Notes: generated by a model from the letters alone, not told the origin. 34,091 bases of DNA from Spirochaetaceae bacterium bin103 (GCA_002238925.1 MPNH01000057.1:1-34091); one strand, 5' to 3'. Shown: positions 24,647 to 33,924, numbered from the stretch's first letter. Numbers and translations: made by a program.

Positions 24647-24717
24647 TTCATGGGGGAGACGGCCGCCAAGCAGCAAATTGCGTGTCGCATTTAATGAAAC
24701 CGCGAAACACCGCGGAG
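24647..24717 (+). repeat. Dispersed repeat, copy A
   Basis: Shares ttcatgggggagacggccgc and, after a short variable stretch, gtgtcgcattt, gaaac, gcgaaac and ccgcgga in the same order with 28785-28850. Copy A is about 71 bp. Function unknown; both copies lie just downstream of conflict-type genes or remnants. Confidence 0.75.
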
Positions 24718-24828
24718 GTCGGACAGTGCCAAATGACACCACTCGGTCAGTCACAATCCAGTAACACGTTCCTGCTCCAAAAGCACGCTATTCGTACGCT
24801 TCTGGACCCGGGGCGATCGTCAATTCGG

Positions 24829-24857
24829 TTGACAGGTGGGCCACGGTAAGCTACGGT
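24829..24857 (+). promoter_or_regulatory. Promoter of lipoprotein member 3
   Basis: A perfect -35 TTGACA (24829-24834), a 17-bp spacer and TACGGT (24852-24857, 3 of 6 matches, keeping the key T-A and final T). The leader to the start at 24962 would be about 98 nt. Confidence 0.5.
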
Positions 24858-24961
24858 TTGGCAACAATAGAATGAGCGGTCAGTATCGTCCAACGAGTCA
24901 ACGATGGGGATAATCGGACCCACAACGAAGCCGGCTACGCCGACAGATATAGGAGAGCACC

Positions 24962-25879
24962 GTGCTACGAATTATGAAATATATTGTCCCGATAGGGTTG
25001 TTGGTCATGCTTGTCGGCTGCAGCAGCGCCGTACAGACTTCCGAGCCCAAAGATACCACGCCCGAGCCATCTGTTCCGACATTCCTGGGCACCTGGAAGA
25101 CCACCTCGCCTGTGTGGCACGACGACGAGATCGTAGGAACAGCGACCAGCATACTCACCTTCACGAACATCCGGTACATCCAGTACACGTTGGAAGAGGA
25201 ATCCGACGGTACGTATCTCGGTGACTGGGCGGAGAGTGGCACATGGCGTGCTTCCGATACCGCCATCACCCGGACGTGGGTCGGGTGGGACGACGATAAC
25301 CAGCGCCCGGAAACGGAACCAACGAGCGTAGCCAAGCAATACACGTGGGCCGAGAGCGGCGACGTGCTGTTCATGGCGCCGTGGGACAACGAAGAAGAGA
25401 CCGAGACGTTCGCCCGGTACGTCAAGGTTGATATACCTGACCCGTATCCCCTCGCTGGCTCCTGGAATCGCGAGGTTGGGGGCACACACAGCAGTCGTAT
25501 ATTGACTCAGACCTTCACGTTCAATGATACGTTCACGTTCGCTGAGCGGGACACGAATGATGACGATGAGCCTACCACCCTTGGCACGCTCACCGGAACA
25601 TGGCGTATTGGACCCGACAATTTCATCTTGGTGACAGTGGAGTCCGCATCGGGCGGAAATCAGGGATTCGGCGCACAAAGGTTTCGGCAGGGGCAGATAC
25701 TCAAGTTGGGATATGCACCCACCAACGAAATTGGAAAGATACAGATATCTCCATACTGGCGCGAGCAGATGTTTGACAGCGACCAACTCGATTGGATCGA
25801 TACCACCCGCCTCGACCGTATGTACGGAAATTACACCTTCCAATTCACCCGCGGGGAAGCTGCCGTTTTGCCGAACTAG
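24962..25879 (+). CDS. Modular GTW lipoprotein, member 3
   Basis: A 305-residue lipoprotein. GTG 24962 is chosen because AGGAG (24951-24955) precedes it by 6 nt; an ATG at 24974 is also possible. The signal peptide is MLRIMKYIVPIGLLVML with lipobox LVGC (C20). One N-module (about 40-155) reads FLGTWKTTSPVWHDDEIVG, LTFTNIRYI, SGTWRASDTAITRTW and ARYVKVDIPDPYP. The C-module (about 160-305) reads LAGSWNREVGG, QTFTFNDTFTFAE, LGYAPTNEIGKIQISPYWREQMFD and ends with an aromatic-rich YTFQFTR. It is a paralogue of the proteins at 13653-14675 and 15231-16604, about 8 kb away, which points to family expansion in this genome. Function unknown. Confidence 0.82.
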   Translation: MLRIMKYIVPIGLLVMLVGCSSAVQTSEPKDTTPEPSVPTFLGTWKTTSPVWHDDEIVGTATSILTFTNIRYIQYTLEEESDGTYLGDWAESGTWRASDTAITRTWVGWDDDNQRPETEPTSVAKQYTWAESGDVLFMAPWDNEEETETFARYVKVDIPDPYPLAGSWNREVGGTHSSRILTQTFTFNDTFTFAERDTNDDDEPTTLGTLTGTWRIGPDNFILVTVESASGGNQGFGAQRFRQGQILKLGYAPTNEIGKIQISPYWREQMFDSDQLDWIDTTRLDRMYGNYTFQFTRGEAAVLPN

Positions 25880-26006
25880 TTTTGTGACAAGCGTACAGGT
25901 CCTGGCTCGGCACTACGTGGTCGATCACCCTGCTCCTCCGAAGCCAAGCGCCACGGTGGCGATGCTAACATGAGGCGCGATTCGCGGGACATCGACTACA
26001 GGGCGG

Positions 26007-26874
26007 ATGGCGTTCTGCCTACTGCTGGCGTGGTGCCTGGCCGGTTGCCCGTTGTCGCACCTGGACTCGGCGAGGCCGGGGCAACTCCGGACCAGCCTGG
26101 CGTAGCGGGCGAGCCGCCCGCGCAAACGGGTCCCGGACCATGAACCGGAGGCTCCACCCCAGGACGAGCAACCACAGGAACCGCAGACCCCGCAGGGCAA
26201 TCCGGCGCTCTCCATAACCGGCGCAAGCACCGACGAGGGCACGGGCCGGTAACACGCTCGCAAGTGCGGCCATCTGCTCCATTCGTGCCGACGGCGGACT
26301 GCCGTGGGCCGCCGTCATTACCATCGACTCCCAGGACATCGACCAGTTCGGCAACGATACGCTGCGGCTCGTGGCGCTGCACGAGATTGGCCACGCGTTG
26401 GGTTTCGGCGCCAGCGCCGCCTGGGACGGCCTGGTGCGGAACTCCGCCCAGGCGTACGAGCGCAGCAATCCCGGTTCCACCACCTTCCCGGACGCCCACT
26501 TCGCCGGCGCCGCCGCGGTAAGCGCGTTCAACGAAATCGCGAGTTCCTACGCGCACGGCAAGGTGCCGGTAGAGAATGACACCGGCACCCACTCGGAAAG
26601 TGCGTTGGATAACCACTGGCGCGAATCGGTGCTCGGCACCGAACTGATGAGCACCGTACTCTCGTCGTCCAGCGAGCAGCTCAGCAAGATCACCATCGCC
26701 GCCCTTGCCGACCTCGGCTACGAAGTCGACTACACCCAGGCGGAGCCCTACACCCTCCCCGCCGGTTCCACCCTCCGCCTGCACCTCCACGACCAGGTCC
26801 TCCGCGACCAGGTCCACCGCGGCCCCCTGCCCGGATCCGCCATCCCCCACCAACAAATCCCCTTCATCCCCTGA
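26007..26874 (+). pseudogene. Calx-beta/leishmanolysin-like lipoprotein, degenerate copy
   Basis: The pieces of the big protein at 29398-33657 appear here in the right order but mostly deleted. A signal peptide MAFCLLLAWCLAGC with PLSHLDSARPG (26007 on) matches its paralogue's CRMSHIESARQE; it ends at an in-frame TAG near 26106. The beginning of a Calx-beta domain, NPALSITGASTDEGTGR, lies in another frame near 26201-26251. The C-terminal protease part then stays open to 26874: VITIDSQDI, HEIGHALGFG (zinc motif), NHWRESVLGTELM (third His and Met-turn), ending IPHQQIPFIP. A GTG at 26371 could start a 167-residue product, but it would lack a signal peptide and the front half of the protease. Confidence 0.8.
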
Positions 26875-26992
26875 TCAACACGCCCTGCCCCGGCCCCTGC
26901 CCGAGCGACGGCACCCTCCTCCCCGAAGTTGACAATCGCGGTTGTTGGCTCGTGGCGCAATGCCCTATGGTTGGGGTGGGCCGAGTGCAAGA

Positions 26993-28114
26993 ATGCCGAT
27001 TACCACCACCCTGGAGACCCTTCGCATAAGGGGTTTCCGCTCCCTTGCAGATATCGAGATCCACCACCTGCCCGCGGCGACCGTTCTCATTGGCGCAAAC
27101 GGATCGGGCAAGTCCAACCTGATTCGTTTCTTCGAAATGCTGAGCTGGATGCTGCCGGCGCGCAAGTTGGAAGAGTTTGTAACGTCTCACGGGGGCGCCG
27201 ACGACCAGTTGTTTCGTGGCAGCAGCGTGACCCCACGCATGGAGGCAGAGCTGACCCTGAGGACCAGCGCCGGACGGAACGAATACCGTTTCGCACTCGC
27301 ACACGCTCAACCCGATCGGCTGATGTTCGTCGATGAGGCATTTCGGTTCACCAACGATTTGAACGACGCCTCTCGCGATTGGTTTCTCCTCGGTAGTGGC
27401 GGCACCGAAGCCAAGCTGCTCGAAACCGCCCAGTCCGGCGGCCCCGGCAGCCAGACGGCTCGCGTGATCGCAGCACTGTTGCGGAGCTGTGCGATTTATC
27501 AGTTTCACGACACGTCCACCAAGTCCAACCTCAAGAAGAGGTGGGACACGCACGACAACGGTCAGCTTCGCACCCACGGCGGCAATCTCGCCGCGATACT
27601 CCTCCGGCTCGAACGCGAAGACATACGTCGCTACGAGATGATCTGCTACCACATCGGCCGCGTGCTTCCGGACTTTGCCCGATTCGAACTTGACGAGTCC
27701 AACGGTACGGTGCTGTTGCGCTGGCAAGCCAAGAGTACCGACAAGACAATCGGAGCACACCTTACGTCCGACGGATCGCTGCGCCTGTTCGCTCTGGTAA
27801 CGCTCCTGAACCTTCCGTCCCACATGCTGCCCGACGTCGTGCTCCTCGACGAGCCCGAACTCGGCCTGCATCCGGCTGCCATCGGCTTGATTGCGGCCAT
27901 GGTGAAGCAGTGCTCGGCAGACCGCCAAGTCATCGTTGCTACCCAGTCGCCGCGGTTCGTAGACTCCTTCGATCTCGACCAGATCGTCGTCCTGGAGAAT
28001 CGTGACGGGCGCACCGAGTGTCGCAGATTTGAAACACAGGATTTGCAGCACTGGCTCGACGAATTTTCGCTCGGTCAACTCTGGGAAAAGAACCTCCTCG
28101 GCGGCCGGCCATGA
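26993..28114 (+). CDS. AAA ATPase (AAA_21/OLD-like), partner of the DUF4276 protein
   Basis: A 373-residue cytoplasmic ABC-type ATPase of the RecF/OLD-like group. ATG 26993 is chosen because it yields the usual start LETLRIRGFRSLADIEI; the frame is open to 26942, without better support. The Walker A is GANGSGKSN (K40, S41), the signature-like segment is SDGSLRLFAL (259-268), Walker B is VVLLDEPELGLHP (D286, E287), and the switch segment is VIVATQSPRFVD, with Q where H is more common. A helical insert (about 110-230) separates the ATPase halves. Its stop overlaps the next ATG by 4 nt (ATGA), so the two are translationally coupled. Pairs of this type are seen in phage-defence cassettes, and the nearest logic is the ATPase + TOPRIM arrangement of OLD and PARIS-like systems. 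Activity here is inferred. Confidence 0.85.
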   Translation: MPITTTLETLRIRGFRSLADIEIHHLPAATVLIGANGSGKSNLIRFFEMLSWMLPARKLEEFVTSHGGADDQLFRGSSVTPRMEAELTLRTSAGRNEYRFALAHAQPDRLMFVDEAFRFTNDLNDASRDWFLLGSGGTEAKLLETAQSGGPGSQTARVIAALLRSCAIYQFHDTSTKSNLKKRWDTHDNGQLRTHGGNLAAILLRLEREDIRRYEMICYHIGRVLPDFARFELDESNGTVLLRWQAKSTDKTIGAHLTSDGSLRLFALVTLLNLPSHMLPDVVLLDEPELGLHPAAIGLIAAMVKQCSADRQVIVATQSPRFVDSFDLDQIVVLENRDGRTECRRFETQDLQHWLDEFSLGQLWEKNLLGGRP

Positions 28115-28740
28115 TCCGTCTGGCCATCGTCGTGGAAGGGGAAACAGAGGAAGAGTTCGTCAACAATCTGCTCACACCCCATCTGCACACGTACGGAGTG
28201 TCCGCGACGCCGCATCCGCTGGGAGGTAACGTCACGGTTGAGAGGCTGGCATCGGAAATGGTCAATTATTTTTGGTCATACGATCGAGTCACATCGCTTG
28301 TCGATTTCTACGGTTTTCGGAACAAGGGCGAGGTGTCGCGAGAGGACCTGCAAGCGCAAATCCTCAAGCAGGTAGATGCCGGGATCAAGGTGAGCTGGGA
28401 TCAATCACGGGTGATCCCGTACGTCCAACAATACGAATTCGAGGCTCTGTTATTCTCGAAGGTCGCGGTCTTCGAGGAGCTGCGAGACAGTCCGTCAAAC
28501 CTGGTCCAAAAGCTGGAGGCGATCAGGACGAACGTGTCGACGCCGGAAGACATCAATGACGGCAAAGACACACATCCGAGCAGACGAATAGCAGAACTGA
28601 TCCCAAGCTATCAGAAACGGGTCATCGGCCCGTATCTCGCCGAGCTGATAGGACTTTCGGTTATTCGCTCTGCGTGTCCGCGGTTCGGCAGGTGGATCGA
28701 CAGTCTTGAGTCGCTGCAACAGCGGAATGCATTGGCGTAG
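28111..28740 (+). CDS. DUF4276 family protein (TOPRIM-like effector candidate)
   Basis: A 209-residue protein that overlaps the ATPase gene by 4 nt. Family features are clear: VVEGETEEEFV at the start (E9, E11), LVDFYGF (D65), PYVQQYEFEALLFS (E109) and PEDINDGKDTHPSRRI, followed by IGPYLAELIGL and CPRFGRWI. The acidic E...D pattern in the first half fits a TOPRIM-like metal-binding fold, as in OLD-type nucleases, but a catalytic role for DUF4276 is inferred from fold. It would work with the adjacent ATPase, which may sense or hold it. The gene appears full length and intact, unlike many neighbours. Confidence 0.85.
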   Translation: MIRLAIVVEGETEEEFVNNLLTPHLHTYGVSATPHPLGGNVTVERLASEMVNYFWSYDRVTSLVDFYGFRNKGEVSREDLQAQILKQVDAGIKVSWDQSRVIPYVQQYEFEALLFSKVAVFEELRDSPSNLVQKLEAIRTNVSTPEDINDGKDTHPSRRIAELIPSYQKRVIGPYLAELIGLSVIRSACPRFGRWIDSLESLQQRNALA

Positions 28741-29397
28741 ATTTTCTAAGCAGACTGATCCGTCTGGAGGCGCTGCTCACGCGTTTCATGGGGGAGACGG
28801 CCGCCCAAGTTGCCGTGTCGCATTTGACGAAACAGCGAAACGCCGCGGAGTCTACCTTGTTCGACGAATTCGACGCCGTCGCGGTCATCGCAGTGCGTCC
28901 AACGACGTCGCCGAGATGCGCAGGGTCCTGAGCGACAGCTTGATCGTTGGTGCGACGAACCACCCCATTCTTCTGGATCGCTGCGCCGCGAGATAGACAC
29001 GCTCCGCGCCGACGTGGGATGCTCAACACGGGCAGTTGCCCGTTGGCGCCGCCAGGGGGGGTCTCCGGCTGCGCGGCCGTGTCCGGTTGGCGTTTTTGGT
29101 ATCGCCGGGAGCCATCTGGCAGCCGATCGGCGCCGCCAGCAGGATGCCGGCATAACACCGCAACGCCGCCCGCAGCAGGCACCGCCCCGCCCGCAGCAAA
29201 CGCCGCCCGTCCGCCGCGCCGCCGCCGGGCGCCCGTACCGCCTCCGCATCGGAGACTCTCCGCCAGTTCCGCCACATATCCAGCCGCGTCAGCAGTGTAT
29301 CTACGTGCGCTAGAGTGCACTACGTGCCGCATGAGTTGACAGACTGTGCGTCTGGATTCAAGCTGTTGGACGTCTTCTGCGTCGCACAGGGCGTCAA
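28741..29397. other. Gene-poor spacer between the defence pair and the large lipoprotein
   Basis: About 650 bp. It contains dispersed repeat copy B (28785-28850) and GC-rich low-complexity DNA (about 29130-29250, CCGCC/GCAGC-rich). Long frames exist on both strands but have arginine/alanine-skewed, non-protein-like composition. The last 62 bp (from 29336) are the start of a 229-bp block repeated at 33863. Confidence 0.55.
28785..28850 (+). repeat. Dispersed repeat, copy B
   Basis: About 66 bp, aligned with 24647-24717 over its full length with one 5-6 bp gap and scattered substitutions. It lies 45 bp after the DUF4276 gene. Confidence 0.75.
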
Positions 29398-29564
29398 ATG
29401 CCTCAACCTCAAATCGCTCAGAGCGCCGTTTCCCGAACTTGCCGTCGCAGTGCGCGCCGATGGCGGTTGGCGTTGGGTCTGCTGTTGGCTTGTTTCCTGT
29501 TCGGCTGCCGAATGTCGCACATCGAGTCGGCCAGGCAGGAGGTCAGCCCGGAACAGCAACCGGC
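29336..29564 (+). repeat. 229-bp repeat, copy 1 (leader and signal peptide)
   Basis: Matches 33863-34091 base for base without gaps at an offset of 4527, with 7 differences by eye, about 97% identity. The match begins exactly at TTGACA and includes the leader and first 55 codons of the lipoprotein gene. Confidence 0.92.
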
Positions 29565-32500
29565 CGGCGGCGAACAGGACCCTGAACCGGAAGTTGAGCC
29601 GGAAACCGAGCCGGAAACCGAGGAAACCGAGCCGGATCCCCTGCCCCAGGATCGCGGACCGGCGAACCCGCCGCAGCTCTCGATAGCCGACGTGACCGCC
29701 GCCGAGGGCGACGGCACGCTGGACTTCAGGGTGAGCGTGAGCAGGGCCCCCGGAGCCGCGGTCAGCGTACGGTACGAGACCGAGAACGGTACGGCGGCTG
29801 CCGGCAGCGACTACGAACCGGCCAGCGGCACGCTGCAGTTCCCGCCCGGGTCGACCGCCGCGCTGCCGATCCAGGTGACCGTGCACGACGACGCGGTGGC
29901 CGAGGCCGCGGAAACCTTCGTGGTGCGGTTGAGCAACGCCCAGGGGGCGGGGCTGGCGGCAGCGGCCGCGACCGGCACCATCACCGACAACGACACGCGC
30001 GCGCTGGTGGTGCGGCCCGGCGAGTTGACGGTGCTGGAGGGCGGCAGCGCCGAATTCGAAGTGGAACTGGGTTCGCAGCCGACCGGACCGGTAACCGTGG
30101 ACCTGGATGACGGCCCCGAGCTGGCGGTCGATCCCGACGAGCTTCGGTTCGAACCGGGAACCTGGCAGGATGCTCGGACAGTAACGGTTACGGCCGCGCA
30201 GGACGAGGATTCGGCGGCGGACGACCCGGTGCTGCTGCGGGTCGCCGCTCGCGGCGGCGGCTACGACGGGGTGCAGGAATCGGTGCAGGTAACCACCGCG
30301 GAAGATGACACGGCGACGTTGGCGATTTCGGGGGCACGGGCTGCCGAGGGCGCGGGGCGGCTACGGTTCGAGCTCACGCTGACCGCCGCGAGCAGCGCCG
30401 AGGTGTCCGTGAGCTATGCAACGGGGTCGCCGGACGACTCGGCCACCGCGGGCGAAGACTACCGGGCCGCGAACGACACGGTGCGTTTCGCGGCGGGATC
30501 GGCCGGCGTGCGCACCATCGAAGTGACCGTACACGACGACGCTACCGACGAGCCCGACGAACAGGTCACGCTCACGTTGAGCAACGCGCGCAACGCGGTC
30601 CTGGTCGGCGGCGCAGCCACGCTCACCGCTGTCGGAGTAATAGAAGACGACGACGAGCCGCCACGGGTCGGTATCGGTGACCGCAGCGCGGCCGAGGGCA
30701 ACCCGCAGGGAGAGCTGCGATTTACCGTCACGCTGGCGCGGGCAAGCGGACGCGTGGTAACGGTGCGTTACGCCACCGGGAACGTCACCGCAGCCGCCGG
30801 CAGCGACTACACCGCGGTGGACGGTACGCTGACGTTCGCGCCGGGCGTGCGGCAGCAGACCGTCGCGGTACCGGTCGCGAACGACACGCTCGACGAAGAC
30901 TCCGAGCAGTTCACGGTAACATTGAGCGCCGCCGTGAACGCAACGCTGGACCCCGCCGCCCGGTCCGCCACCGGCACGATTACCGACGACGACGACGCGC
31001 CCGGGCTGTCGATCGACAATGCCCAGGTCCAGGAGGACGCCGGGCACCTCCACTTCCCGGTGACCCTCGACAACCCCAGCGGCAAGACGGTAACGGTGGC
31101 CTATTCGACCGCGGACGGCACCGCGACCGCCGGCAGCGACTACACCGCGGTAGACGGCACATTGACTTTCACCGCCGGCACGCAGGCGCGTACCATCGCC
31201 GTCCCCGTTACCGACGACTCACTCGACGAAGACGAGGAAAACCTCACGATGACGCTGCAGTCGCCAGCCAATGCCACCCTGACCGACGCCGGCGCCACCG
31301 GCACGATTACCGACAACGACGACGCTCCCGGGTTGTCCATCGACGATGCTACGGCCGCGGAGGACGCCGGACACCTCCGCTTCCCGGTGACCCTCGACGC
31401 CGCCAGCGCACGGGTGGTAACGGTGCGCTATGCGACGGCGGACGGCACCGCGACCGCCGGCAGCGACTACACCGCGGCCAACGGTACCCTGACATTCACC
31501 GCCGGCACGCGCGCGCAAACCATCGCCGTCCCCGTTACCGACGACTCACTCGACGAAGACGAGGAAAACCTCACGATGACGCTGCAGTCGCCAGCCAATG
31601 CCACCCTGACCGACGCCAGCGCCACCGGCACGATTACCGACGACGACGGCACTCCCGGGTTGTCCATCGACGATGCTACGGCCGCGGAGGACGCCGGACA
31701 CCTCCGCTTCCCGGTGACCCTCGACGCCGCCAGCGCACGGGTGGTAACGGTGGGCTATTCGACGGCGGACGGCACCGCGACCGCCGGCAGCGACTACACC
31801 GCGGCCAACGGTACCCTGACATTCACCGCCGGCACGCAGGCGCGCACTATCGCCGTCCCGGTTACCGACGACTCACTCGACGAAGACGAGGAAAACCTCA
31901 CGATGACGCTGCAGTCGCCAGCCAATGCCACCCTGACCGACGCCAGCGCCACCGGCACGATTACCGACAACGACGACTCCGGAGTGGTGACCCCCGTAGT
32001 CGACGACCCCGGTCTGTCAATCGCCAACGCGCAGGCACAGGAGGATGCCGGACACCTCCACTTCCCGGTGACGCTCGACAGCGCCGGTACAGACACGGTA
32101 ACGGTGAGCTACACGACCTCGGACGGATCTGCCGCAACTTCGGCTGCAACGCGGACGGCGACCGGCGGCAGCGACTATACCGCGGCCAACGGCATGCTGA
32201 CGTTTACGGCGGGGACGCTTGCGCAAACCATCGCAGTCCCGGTGACCAATGACTCGACGGCGGAAGAGGAAGAAGCCCTCACGGTCACTCTGCAATCGCC
32301 GTCTGGCGCCACCCTCGACAATTCCAGCGCCATCGGCATCATTGTCGATAACGACGGGCCCGACGACGACCACGGCGACTTTCAGTTGACCGCGACCACG
32401 GTCGTGGCGGCGACGGCGACCGCCGCCCAGGACACGATCTCCGGCCACCTGGAAACCGAAGACGACCTCGACTACTTCCGGGTCGTGGTGGATGCCGGTC

Positions 32501-33657
32501 AAACGGTGCGCGCCGCCATCGACTCTTCAACACAATCGCAAAACCTCGTCTTTCAAGCGAGGGTGAGTATCGTGGCGGCGACCTACACCTCCGTGAACGC
32601 CGACGGCTACGATGCGGCGGCGGTAAGCAGTTCCACGACGGTCTACGCGGTCGTGTGGAGCCGCTTCGGTACGCCAAGCTACACGCTCGCGATCTGGCTC
32701 GACGACGCGGGTAATTCCGATGAGACTTCGTTCGACATCGACCTGGTGTACGCCACTACAACCAAACCGTCGGCCAGTGCTCAGGCCACCATCCGTGCCG
32801 CCGCCGACAAGTGGGAGAGTGTGATCACCCAGGGCCTGCCGGCACAGTTCATCTGGACTCCCAACCTGTGCCGCAACGGCAATCACCACGAGTTCGGAAC
32901 CTTTCAGGATGACCTGGTTATAGAGATCCTCGTTGAGCCAATCAGCGGTGGTGCGGCGGCGATAGCCGGCACCTGCGTCACCCGATCGGACAGCGGGTTG
33001 CCGGCGGCCAGCGAGATCACCTTCGATTCGGGGGGCATCAACCGGTGGAGTTCATCCGTGCTCCGCGTCCTGGCACTACACGAGATAGGACACGCCCTGG
33101 GGTTCGGCAGCATAGATGAGTGGGACGACCTGCTGGTGAATTCCGCGCGCGACTTCCAGCGCGAGAATCCCGACTCGACCACGCTGCCCGATGCGCACTT
33201 CTCCGGCACCGCCGCCGTAAGCGCGTTCAACGAAATTGCCAGCTCCTACACCGGCGGCAAGGTGCCGGTGGAGAACGACACCCAAACCTACTCCAACAGC
33301 CTGGTCGGCGGGTCGGTGCGCAGCGCATCTTCGCCCGGGGGCCGCTTCTTCGGAGGCTCCACCAACGCATCGTTGGATGGCCACTGGCGCGAGTCGGTGT
33401 TCGATACGGAAGTGATGGCCACCCGCGTCGCGGGCAGCGACAAGCTCAGCAAGGTCACCATCGCGGCCCTCGCCGACCTTGGCTACAGCGTGGACTACAC
33501 GGAGGCGGAGTCCTATTCGCTCCCGAGCAGCACGATACTCCGTTCGCAGCTCCCGGACACTGCGCTCCCGGGGTTGCCGCACTTCCGCGACGAAGTGCGC
33601 CGCGGACCGCTCATCCAATGGGAAACCCTCCAGCCGACCATTCCCGTCATTCCGTAG
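29398..33657 (+). CDS. Large lipoprotein: Calx-beta repeats plus leishmanolysin-like metalloprotease
   Basis: A 1419-residue predicted surface protein. Signal peptide to lipobox LFGC (C37), then a glutamate/proline-rich spacer (about 50-85, EPEVEPETEPET). Seven Calx-beta domains follow between about 91 and 989, with one divergent beta domain (about 200-300) between the first and second; most start LSI...EDAG and end GTITDND or a variant. Domains at 536, 645 and 754 are near-identical 109-residue units. A linker domain (about 990-1110, DTISGHLETEDDLDYFRV) precedes the protease: HEIGHALGFG (H1228, E1229, H1232), third ligand H1329 in GHWRES and Met-turn M1340, the M8/leishmanolysin-like pattern. 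Calx-beta domains usually bind calcium and act in adhesion. I infer a cell-anchored adhesive protease; substrate unknown. A degenerate copy lies upstream and another copy begins downstream. Confidence 0.85.
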   Translation: MPQPQIAQSAVSRTCRRSARRWRLALGLLLACFLFGCRMSHIESARQEVSPEQQPAGGEQDPEPEVEPETEPETEETEPDPLPQDRGPANPPQLSIADVTAAEGDGTLDFRVSVSRAPGAAVSVRYETENGTAAAGSDYEPASGTLQFPPGSTAALPIQVTVHDDAVAEAAETFVVRLSNAQGAGLAAAAATGTITDNDTRALVVRPGELTVLEGGSAEFEVELGSQPTGPVTVDLDDGPELAVDPDELRFEPGTWQDARTVTVTAAQDEDSAADDPVLLRVAARGGGYDGVQESVQVTTAEDDTATLAISGARAAEGAGRLRFELTLTAASSAEVSVSYATGSPDDSATAGEDYRAANDTVRFAAGSAGVRTIEVTVHDDATDEPDEQVTLTLSNARNAVLVGGAATLTAVGVIEDDDEPPRVGIGDRSAAEGNPQGELRFTVTLARASGRVVTVRYATGNVTAAAGSDYTAVDGTLTFAPGVRQQTVAVPVANDTLDEDSEQFTVTLSAAVNATLDPAARSATGTITDDDDAPGLSIDNAQVQEDAGHLHFPVTLDNPSGKTVTVAYSTADGTATAGSDYTAVDGTLTFTAGTQARTIAVPVTDDSLDEDEENLTMTLQSPANATLTDAGATGTITDNDDAPGLSIDDATAAEDAGHLRFPVTLDAASARVVTVRYATADGTATAGSDYTAANGTLTFTAGTRAQTIAVPVTDDSLDEDEENLTMTLQSPANATLTDASATGTITDDDGTPGLSIDDATAAEDAGHLRFPVTLDAASARVVTVGYSTADGTATAGSDYTAANGTLTFTAGTQARTIAVPVTDDSLDEDEENLTMTLQSPANATLTDASATGTITDNDDSGVVTPVVDDPGLSIANAQAQEDAGHLHFPVTLDSAGTDTVTVSYTTSDGSAATSAATRTATGGSDYTAANGMLTFTAGTLAQTIAVPVTNDSTAEEEEALTVTLQSPSGATLDNSSAIGIIVDNDGPDDDHGDFQLTATTVVAATATAAQDTISGHLETEDDLDYFRVVVDAGQTVRAAIDSSTQSQNLVFQARVSIVAATYTSVNADGYDAAAVSSSTTVYAVVWSRFGTPSYTLAIWLDDAGNSDETSFDIDLVYATTTKPSASAQATIRAAADKWESVITQGLPAQFIWTPNLCRNGNHHEFGTFQDDLVIEILVEPISGGAAAIAGTCVTRSDSGLPAASEITFDSGGINRWSSSVLRVLALHEIGHALGFGSIDEWDDLLVNSARDFQRENPDSTTLPDAHFSGTAAVSAFNEIASSYTGGKVPVENDTQTYSNSLVGGSVRSASSPGGRFFGGSTNASLDGHWRESVFDTEVMATRVAGSDKLSKVTIAALADLGYSVDYTEAESYSLPSSTILRSQLPDTALPGLPHFRDEVRRGPLIQWETLQPTIPVIP
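31003..31983 (+). repeat. Three tandem 327-bp repeats inside the Calx-beta region
   Basis: Units begin at 31003, 31330 and 31657, each with the codons for GLSID. Units two and three are almost identical over their length; unit one diverges in its first half. They are in frame (109 codons each), so unequal crossing-over would change domain number without breaking the gene. Confidence 0.88.
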
Positions 33658-33924
33658 CCCCGGTCGCCGGGTCGTACTCGGTTATCGCCCATCGTTCGTG
33701 GTACTTGGCCGTTTCCTGCGGGGGCCGTTACTGTGGGTTCCGTTTTCAAACAGCAGCAGCCTGCCCGGCTCCGGCAGGGTCGCACTGTGTTACGTGTTAC
33801 CCGCAGAACTCGTTCCTGCCATCGTCATCACCGACGATGGAGAGGTAGTTGGTGGTGTCCTGTTGACAGACTGTGCGTCTGGATTCACCCTGTTTGACGT
33901 CTTCTGCGTCGCACAGGGCGTCAA
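33658..33924. other. Intergenic region between tandem lipoprotein genes
   Basis: 267 bp. A short CCCGG-TCG-CCGGG stem follows the stop codon, without a T tract. No gene-like frame. The last 62 bp duplicate the leader of the upstream gene. Confidence 0.55.

Larger units (their letters stand above)
24632..24961. other. Intergenic region with dispersed repeat and promoter
   Basis: 330 bp without a gene. It contains one copy of a roughly 70-bp dispersed repeat (24647-24717) and a good promoter (24829-24857) for the lipoprotein at 24962. Confidence 0.6.

Noticed and set aside
28661..29332. A 223-codon minus-strand frame after the DUF4276 gene
   Set aside because: It overlaps the end of DUF4276 and the dispersed repeat, and is alanine/glycine/arginine-rich low complexity without a plausible start context.
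29336..29364. TTGACA upstream of the large lipoprotein as a promoter
   Set aside because: The -35 box is perfect, but the sequence 17 bp downstream (CAAGCT, and CACCCT in the duplicate) is not -10-like and differs between copies. A promoter may exist but cannot be placed.
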